DNA from: Chitinispirillaceae bacterium | GTDB lineage: Bacteria; Fibrobacterota; Chitinivibrionia; Chitinivibrionales; Chitinispirillaceae | Direction of reading: 5' to 3' | Length of the DNA stretch: 6,635 bases | Assembly (NCBI GenBank): GCA_016926315.1 | Contig: JAFGOU010000584.1 | Location: 1-6,635 of the forward strand | In this document: positions 1 to 5,581 of the stretch, one piece after another | How positions within the stretch are numbered: the first letter of the stretch is position 1 | Layout: each line of letters opens with the position of its first letter | Notes under the pieces: generated by a model | Told to the model about the DNA's origin: nothing | Database searches by the model: none | Seen by the model: the letters and a program-made list of their open reading frames with translations, nothing else | Made by a program: the position numbers and the translations under genes

Positions 1-72
1 CTGCTTAATATATTTGTAATGGATGACGTCGTGAATACTCCGGCCTTGGAGTGTTAAATATAGACAACCTGT

Positions 73-1140
73 TCAGCAAGCCCTAATCATGGGACGAAGA
101 CGACTATGCGTTGCCCAGAAATACCATCGTTTGAAGTATTTTTCCATCCATCCTACCGACTTGTATTTCCATAAATTACGGATATTTTCCTTCAATGCCT
201 GCGCCCTCGAAACCTTCAGGTCTTGCGAACGCAAACGTTCAAATTCCTCTTTGCGAAAGTCTGGAATATTCTCTTCATTCCATAACCAGAGATATTTGGT
301 GCCCTTTAAAATGTCGATTCCCCGTTCCATTAATTCCCGGTGCTCATTTTTGCGCACTTCATCTACCGCCTTCGTCACAATTTTCGTTACATGATAATGG
401 TCAAAAACAATCTTCTCGTCGGCTTGAGGTATATATTCTTTCGTCGCCGCGATATAGGGGTCCCACATATCCATTGATATCGTTTCAACATTATTTCGTT
501 CTTCCAACGAAAACTTTTGAAAATATGCCACCAGACTTTTCTGTTCCCGGTCATCTATGACATCTTCAACTGTTCCGCCCTCGGTATCATAAACGATCGT
601 TTCATATTTATGGCGTTTCGCAAACGATTTCTCGTCAACACCGATATGTTTAGGCAAAACGATGCCTTTCCGTTCTCTTCCACGCTCTACAGCCCGTTCC
701 TGTATTTTCTGGCATAGATGCCAATCGATATTCAGTAGTCGAGATATGCTCTCCATACTGCATTCTTGTTCGAAATCAATCACCATGCGTTCAAAATCAT
801 ACGTTACCGTGCTATTCGGCGCTGAAAGGCCATGTACAATCTGTTGAATCCCGTGTCGGGCACAATCGACCCGTGGAACCCGAACGTGAATATAGGTTTT
901 GTAATTGAACACGTTAAGATGCCTAAATTCACGCTCCGGGGCATGGTCGTATATTGAGCAAAATTCCTCGCAGACCGGACATGGAAAGCGTATTCCCTTA
1001 TCGTGCTCAACATATAGGTCAACCCGGTTATTATCGTTACTGTGGGTCACTTGCGTAATATACCAGGGTCGCTTGATGCCTAAAATGCTCTCGAAAAACG
1101 ATGTCGTTGCTTCCATGCTAATGAAGATACCATTTTCCAC
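73..1140 (-). pseudogene. ISL3-family transposase, C-terminally truncated
   Basis: This is the transposase of an ISL3-family insertion sequence. Numbering from the GTG at 1140, the N-terminus has the family's Cys-rich zinc-binding region (C54-x2-C57, then C93 and H96 in PRVDCARHG). A helix-turn-helix-like segment follows near residues 125-150. The DDE domain keeps its first Asp (D169 in GVDEKSF) and second Asp (D223 in ISMDMWD), followed by FDHYHV at 245-250. The protein stops at residue 355, just after the HSRLRPMI stretch, where full-length relatives (roughly 400-430 residues) continue for about 70 more residues. From family knowledge, that missing part contains the EGLNSKI-like motif with the catalytic Glu, so this copy is very probably inactive. 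No frame of the reverse complement of 1-75 restores the missing end, so this is a break and not a frameshift. The ATG at 1116 (MEATTSFFESILGIK) is the more typical start. The gene is AT-richer than its neighbours, which fits foreign DNA. Confidence 0.88.
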
Positions 1141-1165
1141 TATATGTTGTGGTCACCCACTAAAA
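73..1165 (-). mobile_element. Remnant of an ISL3-family insertion sequence
   Basis: The element is represented by the truncated transposase plus the short sequence beyond its start. The end beyond the transposase start probably lies around 1145-1165, near a tcacccactaaaa stretch, because protein-like sequence in another frame resumes at about 1165. The opposite end is missing: homology to the transposase stops near position 75. I could not identify a convincing pair of terminal inverted repeats or an 8-bp target duplication, so both boundaries are estimates. Confidence 0.6.
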
Positions 1166-1233
1166 CACGCGATGCGGCATATTACTATGTTTCTGTTGCT
1201 CCCATAGGAAAAGGCAAACGCTTTCTGGGATAG
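1165..1233 (+). pseudogene. Possible 3' remnant of a gene cut by the insertion sequence
   Basis: An open frame reads into this stretch and encodes a protein-like tail, RDAAYYYVSVAPIGKGKRFL plus a final Gly, ending with TAG at 1231-1233. The stop lies 6 bases before the ATG of the next gene, and the ggga that could serve as that gene's ribosome-binding site overlaps it. That spacing is typical of genes in one operon, so I infer that the original first gene of the cassette was interrupted by the insertion sequence and only its C-terminal codons remain. The tail is too short to recognise a family. A chance open frame of about 22 codons is quite possible, so confidence is low. An ATG at 1144 in the same frame could also make a 29-residue peptide, which I think less likely. 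Confidence 0.35.
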
Positions 1234-1239
1234 CTTTTC

Positions 1240-1470
1240 ATGAAAAATGGAAATAGTAAAACCTGGTTTTTCCTGAACGTGCGCACGGGCGATTGTGAAG
1301 ACCTGGTTCTTCACAAGGTGTACCGGGTCATTCCTGGCAAGAAAGCGGAACAGGACGGTTTTATCAGGGTCGTTGACGAATCGGGAGAGGACTATCTGTA
1401 TCCGCAGTCGTATTTTGCCGAAATTACCCTGCCACAGAGCATCCCCTCTTCTGTCCAGGCTACCTCCTGA
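1240..1470 (+). CDS. Small conserved-looking protein of unknown function (76 aa)
   Basis: This 76-residue soluble protein has no signal peptide or membrane segment. Its central part reads as a compact beta-rich domain: a Trp/Phe-rich first strand (KTWFFLNV), a KVYRVIPGKK strand, then GFIRVVDESGEDYLYP followed by SYFAEITLP. From memory, short proteins with the pattern YRV...RVxDESGEDYLYPxxYF occur in diverse bacteria without a known role. I cannot verify this here and give no family name. The start is supported by ggga at 1227-1230, nine bases ahead of the ATG. It precedes the radical SAM gene by 28 bases on the same strand, so co-transcription is likely. It does not resemble a PqqD-type recognition domain, nor an obvious precursor peptide: it has one Cys and a folded-looking body. 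An accessory role in the peptide-modification cassette is inference only. Confidence 0.72.
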   Translation: MKNGNSKTWFFLNVRTGDCEDLVLHKVYRVIPGKKAEQDGFIRVVDESGEDYLYPQSYFAEITLPQSIPSSVQATS

Positions 1471-1498
1471 CGAACGCCACCGTTAACCGCCCCTCTCC

Positions 1499-2518
1499 AT
1501 GACCGCAAAGACCCTTTCCCAGCGTATCAACCTCCGGGCATCAGCACGGAATATTCCCTTAAGCGCAGTCGTTGAGGTCACCTACCGCTGCAATCTCCGC
1601 TGCTATTTCTGCTATCAGAAACATTTCACAAAAACGGGGCGCGACGAACTTGGCCTTTCGGCGTGGTCCTCCCTTTTCAGCCAGCTTGCCGATGCAGGGA
1701 CGCTGTATCTGACCGTGACCGGTGGCGAACCGTTTGTGCGCAAGGATATACTCGGCATCATCGCCGCGGCGCGGGAGTGCGGGATTGCCGTCAGCGTCAT
1801 TACCAACGGTACCCTTCTTACGCGGTCCATCGCGCGCAGACTGGCTGCCTTGCAGATCATGGACGTCGGGGTGAGCCTGCATGCGGCGTCTGCGGCCCAG
1901 CACGACCGGCTGACCGGCTGCACCGGCAGCTTCGCCGGAGCGCTTCGGGGCATACGTTTTTTGTCCTCGACCGGAACCAGGGTGATGGTGAAGCACACGG
2001 TATCGTCAATCAACTTCGGGCAGTACCGCCCGATTCGTGACCTTGCGGAAAAAATGGGCTGTCTGTTTGAGTGTGATTCGTTCGTCGTTCCGTCCCTTCC
2101 GGAGCGTCGGTCGCCCTTTGCCCTCAGCGTTGCCCAGCACGCACAGTTTGCGCATGACATGGGCGCGACGGCCGCGTTTGACGACGGCGCGGCGCATCTC
2201 CACTGCGATGCGGGAAGGAGCGTGGCCGGGATTACTCCCTCCGGCGACCTGATGCCGTGCATCCAGCTTCCCGTGCGATTCGGCTCCCTGCAGGACGCCC
2301 CGTTCGCATCCCTCTGGCATGGGGCGGCCGCGCGGTCGTTCAGGAAAAAAGAAAAACGGCTTTGTGATGAATGCGAACGGTGCGGAAAGCGCGCCTGGTG
2401 CAGCCGTTGTCACGGTCTTGCGTATGTTGAATCCGGCGATTTCAGGGGTGCGTCACGGAGTTGTTGCGCGCGCGCGGAAGCAGTACGGGAGATCGCTCTG
2501 CGGACCGGGCCCGGATAG
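1499..2518 (+). CDS. Radical SAM/SPASM domain protein, likely peptide-modifying
   Basis: This 339-residue enzyme belongs to the radical SAM superfamily. The 4Fe-4S cluster that cleaves S-adenosylmethionine is bound by C31-x3-C35-x2-C38 (CNLRCYFC), and the GGEP SAM-binding motif is at 75-78. Residues 20-230 fit the partial TIM barrel, including VSVITNGTLL at 98-107 and the SLHA strand at 126-129. The C-terminal SPASM region for auxiliary clusters shows C236-x12-G249-x4-C254, then C289, C292, C295, C301, C304, and C322/C323. This layout is typical of RiPP maturases (PqqE-, AlbA- or anSME-like) and of heme- and cofactor-related relatives, so the exact reaction (thioether, C-C bond, epimerisation or other) cannot be read off. 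No Shine-Dalgarno is visible before the ATG, but an in-frame stop at 1484-1486 leaves no alternative upstream start. It is followed on the same strand by an asparagine synthase-type gene and a short Cys-containing peptide gene, the probable substrate. Confidence 0.9.
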   Translation: MTAKTLSQRINLRASARNIPLSAVVEVTYRCNLRCYFCYQKHFTKTGRDELGLSAWSSLFSQLADAGTLYLTVTGGEPFVRKDILGIIAAARECGIAVSVITNGTLLTRSIARRLAALQIMDVGVSLHAASAAQHDRLTGCTGSFAGALRGIRFLSSTGTRVMVKHTVSSINFGQYRPIRDLAEKMGCLFECDSFVVPSLPERRSPFALSVAQHAQFAHDMGATAAFDDGAAHLHCDAGRSVAGITPSGDLMPCIQLPVRFGSLQDAPFASLWHGAAARSFRKKEKRLCDECERCGKRAWCSRCHGLAYVESGDFRGASRSCCARAEAVREIALRTGPG

Positions 2519-2647
2519 ACATTTTTCGGGCGGAATCATACCATTACACTCAAACCGGCGCCTAGTCGCGGTCGTGCGCAGACCGCCGTGCCGGTGCGGA
2601 CGCCAGGTGCGGGGTTTGGCTTCGACCGCTTTCCAGACGGGAATACT

Positions 2648-4579
2648 ATGTGCGGGATTTGCGGGCACTACAACCTTTTTGATCCATCGCTTCTCGACCG
2701 GATGCTGTGCCGGCTCGTTCGGCGCGGCCCGGATGACGAAGGAACCTATGGTGAAGGAGGCGTGGGCCTCGGCATACGCCGCCTTTCTATTATTGATATT
2801 CCCGGGGGCCATCAGCCGGTCATGAACGAGACCGGGACCATCCATGTCGTATTCAACGGTGAGATCTACAACTTCCGCTTTCTGCGCGATGAATTGGAAA
2901 AAAAGGGGCATGTGTTCAGAAGCCGCAGCGACACCGAGGTCATCGTGCATCTTTATGAGGAGCATGGAGATGAATTTGTCAAGCGGTTGCGCGGCATGTT
3001 CGCTTTCTGCCTGTGGGATGGGGAGCGAAAAATCATGTACCTGGCGCGGGACCGGTTCGGCATCAAACCGCTCTATTATGCCAAACAGGAACGCGGTATG
3101 ATCTTTGCTTCGGAACTGCCGGCGCTCCACGCGGCCCTCCCGGGATTGTCGGTCGATCCGCAGGCCATAGGGTGTTTTCTGACGTTCGGGTATATCCCGC
3201 GGCCGGGGACGATTTTTGAAAAGGTCTCACAGGTTCACCCCGGCGAGATCATTTCGATACGGGAAGGGGTGTTTTCCTCCCGGCGCTACTTCGACATGGC
3301 TGAGCTGGCGCGCAACAGCGCGCCGGAGGCCAGCGTCCCCGAAGCCGAGGAGCGTTTCAGGGTCCTCCTCAAGGAGACCGTTGGCGCGCACCTGGTAAGC
3401 GATGTGCCGCTTGGGCTTCTGCTGTCGAGCGGGCTTGACTCCGGCGCGATGCTTGCCATGATGCGCGCGGTTACGGACGGCCCGGTTAAAACGTTTTCCA
3501 TCGGCTACAGTGCCACGATCGACGAGGAATTCAATGAAACGAATGAGGCGCGAACGCTTGCCCGCGCTTTTAACGCCGATCATACCGAAGAGCTCCTTTC
3601 GCCCGACAGCGCCGCGCTGCTTGAAACGGTGGTGGAAGCCATGGGCGAGCCGTTCGCGGATGCCTCCGCAATACCGACGTTTCTCGTGGCCGAACTCGCG
3701 CGGCGCTCGGTGACCGTGGCGCTCTCCGGCATCGGCGGGGATGAACTGTTTGGCGGATATCCGCGCTACCTTGGCGTCCAGGCCGCCTCTGCCTATCGCG
3801 TTATCCCCCCCATCCTCCGTTCGTTTGCCGCGAACCGCCTGGCGACCCTGCTCCCTGAGTCCGGAAGCCATCGTGATCAGGCGGCCCGGTTGAAGCGATT
3901 TTTAAAAAGTGGCACGCTGCCGGTTGACCAGCAGTATCTTCAATGGGTGCTGTTCATGCCTGACGACTGGAACGGCAGCGCGTTCTCACCGGAATTCAGG
4001 CGCAGTATCAGCGCGGTCGAGGACATCGGTGCCTATCGTGACCTGTTCAATCAGTGGCCCTCCCCGGCACCGGCCGACAAGGCAATGGGTCTCGATCTTC
4101 AGACCTATCTTTCCGATGACCTGCTCCGGATGGCCGACCGGTTGAGCATGTGGCATTCGCTTGAGCTGCGCGTGCCGTTCTGCGACCATGAACTGCTTGC
4201 CTTTGCCCTGCGTCTGCCGGCACGAATGCGCATGGAAGGCTGGCGGCTCAAAGGGTTTGTCCGCTCGTCGCTCAAGGGGGTATTGCCGCAGAAGATGCTC
4301 TCGCTGCCCAAACGCGGCTTTATGGTGCCGATTGCCCGATGGCTTCGCGAGGACTTGCGTGAAATGGCGGGCGACCTTCTTTCCGAGGAGACCGTCAGGC
4401 GGCGCGGATACCTTAACCCGGCCTATGTTCAGTGGCTGGTTTCGGAACACGCGTCCGGGAGACGTAATTTTTCAGACCGTCTGTTTTCCCTCTGTGTGCT
4501 GGAGATCTGGCTGAAGAAGCATGAGATGGGGACGTGTCATCGTTCGACGGTGAAAAAGAGTATTGATAATCAGGCATGA
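2648..4579 (+). CDS. Glutamine-dependent asparagine synthase-type amidotransferase
   Basis: This 643-residue protein of the asparagine synthase (AsnB) family has two domains. The N-terminal class II glutaminase domain (1 to about 200) begins MCGICG, so after Met removal C2 is the nucleophile that hydrolyses glutamine. It also has RRLSIID (44-50), NGEIYN (70-75) and SDTEV (94-98). The synthetase domain activates a carboxylate with ATP: the pyrophosphate loop is SSGLDSG (260-266), followed by SGIGGDELFGGY (360-371) and LPKRGF near the C-terminus. I placed the start at the ATG at 2648 and not at an upstream GTG at 2588, because a 20-residue extension would bury the catalytic Cys; gggaa sits just upstream. 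Length is normal for the family. Lasso-peptide cyclases are relatives, but they usually have a degenerate glutaminase site, and this one looks intact. It could therefore make free asparagine or amidate another carboxylate. Placement between the maturase and the short peptide favours a peptide-tailoring role, which is inference. Confidence 0.92.
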   Translation: MCGICGHYNLFDPSLLDRMLCRLVRRGPDDEGTYGEGGVGLGIRRLSIIDIPGGHQPVMNETGTIHVVFNGEIYNFRFLRDELEKKGHVFRSRSDTEVIVHLYEEHGDEFVKRLRGMFAFCLWDGERKIMYLARDRFGIKPLYYAKQERGMIFASELPALHAALPGLSVDPQAIGCFLTFGYIPRPGTIFEKVSQVHPGEIISIREGVFSSRRYFDMAELARNSAPEASVPEAEERFRVLLKETVGAHLVSDVPLGLLLSSGLDSGAMLAMMRAVTDGPVKTFSIGYSATIDEEFNETNEARTLARAFNADHTEELLSPDSAALLETVVEAMGEPFADASAIPTFLVAELARRSVTVALSGIGGDELFGGYPRYLGVQAASAYRVIPPILRSFAANRLATLLPESGSHRDQAARLKRFLKSGTLPVDQQYLQWVLFMPDDWNGSAFSPEFRRSISAVEDIGAYRDLFNQWPSPAPADKAMGLDLQTYLSDDLLRMADRLSMWHSLELRVPFCDHELLAFALRLPARMRMEGWRLKGFVRSSLKGVLPQKMLSLPKRGFMVPIARWLREDLREMAGDLLSEETVRRRGYLNPAYVQWLVSEHASGRRNFSDRLFSLCVLEIWLKKHEMGTCHRSTVKKSIDNQA

Positions 4580-4593
4580 TAATGGTAATTTAT

Positions 4594-4599
4594 AGGTGA
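4594..4599 (+). promoter_or_regulatory. Shine-Dalgarno of the short peptide gene
   Basis: AGGTGA is one of the clearest ribosome-binding sites in the window. It ends 1 base before the ATG at 4601 (too close) and 13 bases before the ATG at 4613 (rather far), so it supports translation here without settling which Met is first. Confidence 0.5.
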
Positions 4600-4600
4600 A

Positions 4601-4768
4601 ATGGCCGATACAATGAAAAAAAATACCCCCGCCGGGTCCCGTCCCGTTTATGCTCCTCCTGAAGTCGAATCAGAGGAAATATTTGAACGCCGCGCCCTGG
4701 CCTGCGGCAAGTGTCGTACCGGTCCCCACCGCCAGCACGCCTGCATGAGAATGCCGTCGACGTCATAA
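4601..4768 (+). CDS. Short Cys-containing peptide, candidate RiPP precursor (55 aa)
   Basis: This 55-residue peptide is encoded 21 bases after the asparagine synthase-type gene. Its N-terminal half is polar, with PVYAPPEVESEEIFERR at 15-31. Its C-terminal part contains ALACGKC (32-38), then RTGPHRQHAC (39-48) and a tail MRMPSTS, with Cys at 35, 38 and 48. A charged, helical-looking leader followed by a Cys/Gly/Ser-rich core is how precursors of ribosomally made, modified peptides are built. From memory, unannotated short proteins with a 'PExxSEExFExxALACGK ... GP..Q..C ... S' pattern recur in many bacteria, usually beginning MKK. That favours the internal Met at residue 5 (base 4613) as an alternative start. 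The evidence for a real gene is a good Shine-Dalgarno, this recognisable pattern and operon-like spacing. Neighbouring enzymes could modify it: thioether or other radical chemistry on the Cys region, or amidation. Neither the substrate relationship nor any cleavage site is shown by the sequence. Confidence 0.72.
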   Translation: MADTMKKNTPAGSRPVYAPPEVESEEIFERRALACGKCRTGPHRQHACMRMPSTS

Positions 4769-4803
4769 CGGCTTCTCCCTGTTTGTTTCCACGGGCGCAA
4801 CCG

Positions 4804-4855
4804 GATAACCTTCTTGAATTGCCGCCACTTACACCGTAAAATATAATCGGTTATC
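4804..4855. repeat. 7-bp inverted repeat flanking the promoter
   Basis: GATAACC (4804-4810) and its exact reverse complement GGTTATC (4849-4855) bracket the -35/-10 region, with 38 bases between them. The positions would suit a repressor bound to both sides or a DNA loop, but 7-bp matches also arise by chance. Confidence 0.3.
4819..4847 (+). promoter_or_regulatory. Sigma70-type promoter for the STAS-like/MinD unit
   Basis: A perfect -10 box, TATAAT (4842-4847), is preceded by TTGCCG (4819-4824, 4 of 6 matches to the -35 consensus) at the ideal 17-base spacing. Transcription would start near 4854, giving a leader of about 88 bases before the ATG at 4942. It sits in the 173-base gap after the peptide gene, so it separates the peptide cassette from the downstream pair. 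Confidence 0.6.
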
Positions 4856-4941
4856 TGTTGTCGTTCCTGCCCATCCCGGCAAGATGCGCATTGCAGGGAA
4901 GGGTTTGCATCGCCCGATGCGCCTGGTGGATACGCAAGAAC

Positions 4942-5565
4942 ATGGACCATCTGCTTATTACGATCGCCGATGAGGATATCAAGGACAACAAAGTCGTTGA
5001 CGCATTCGAGCGCCGTCTAAGGAGGAGCCTGAACGATAAAACCAGGTTCACGGGAGTGCTGCTCCGTGCCGAGCAGCGGGCCTCGTCCGCGCTTCTCAAC
5101 TGGCTCGAGCTATGGACACGGGAGTTTGAAGCGGCCGGACAGGGATTGATCGTCATCCCGGTAACGCGCGAGCAGTTTGAAGCGCTGGAGATCTCCCATC
5201 CCGATCAGCGACTTGTCTATTATTCTTCGGTCGAGGAGTGGAACACCGCCTTTCCGGTCACGAGCGAAACGGCGCCGACCCCTGCGCCCGTCCTGGCCGA
5301 GCCGCCGCCCGTCGCCGTTGTCACGGCCCCTGCCGCTCCGGAACCTGCTCCGCCGGCGCCGGCCGTTGAAAAAATTTTCATGGAGCCGCTTGTTGACCAG
5401 CCCGAAATCGCCATCGGGGTAACGGTGGAAATTTCCGGCGAATATGCCTGCACCGGGTGCGGCATGCTCCGTACCTGGCTCAAGGGTGATGTGCTGGAAC
5501 CGTGCGACAATGTGGAGTGTATGAACTGCGGCAAGGGGTGGAAGCTTTCATGCGACCTATTTTAA
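4942..5565 (+). CDS. STAS-like domain protein with C-terminal zinc ribbon
   Basis: This 207-residue protein has three parts. Residues 1-104 look like a STAS-type alpha/beta domain: a first strand HLLITIADEDI, a strand TGVLLRAE, a helix over LLNWLELWTREFEAAG, then GLIVIPVTREQFEAL and LVYYSSVEEW, which match the last strand and helix of anti-sigma-factor antagonist folds. The usual DSSGL phosphorylation segment is not present; RASSALLNW lies at that place. Residues 105-143 are a Pro/Ala-rich linker. Residues 168-207 form a probable zinc ribbon with C170-x2-C173 and C193-x2-C196, plus C188 and C204. I chose the ATG at 4942, not the TTG at 4858, because the TTG would lie about 4 bases from the predicted transcript start and its extra N-terminus looks random. 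It precedes the MinD-like gene by 16 bases and is probably co-transcribed. The role is unknown; a scaffold or regulator for the ATPase is inference. Confidence 0.75.
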   Translation: MDHLLITIADEDIKDNKVVDAFERRLRRSLNDKTRFTGVLLRAEQRASSALLNWLELWTREFEAAGQGLIVIPVTREQFEALEISHPDQRLVYYSSVEEWNTAFPVTSETAPTPAPVLAEPPPVAVVTAPAAPEPAPPAPAVEKIFMEPLVDQPEIAIGVTVEISGEYACTGCGMLRTWLKGDVLEPCDNVECMNCGKGWKLSCDLF

Positions 5566-5581
5566 AAAAACGGGACCGCCC

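Noticed and set aside
1..57. Open plus-strand frame ending LLNIFVMDDVVNTPALEC and a stop at 55-57
   Set aside because: Only 18 codons before the window edge; chance opening is likely and no family is recognisable.
51..69. Possible weak match to the other IS end (gtgtta... versus gtgttttag... read inward from about 1169)
   Set aside because: Only the first five bases and scattered later positions agree; not enough to call a terminal inverted repeat.
2588..2647. Upstream GTG start giving the asparagine synthase-type protein 20 extra residues
   Set aside because: It would displace the N-terminal catalytic Cys of the MCGICG motif, which must be exposed after Met removal.
2588..4579. Lasso-peptide cyclase identity for the amidotransferase
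   Set aside because: The glutaminase site is intact and no transglutaminase-like peptidase or PqqD-like gene is visible in the window.
4753..4790. Terminator after the peptide gene (gccgt/acggc stem with a T-rich run)
   Set aside because: The stem is only 5 bp with a 10-base loop, overlaps the stop codon, and the T tract is interrupted.
4858..4941. Upstream TTG start for the STAS-like protein
   Set aside because: It lies about 4 bases from the predicted transcript start, and the added residues look non-homologous.
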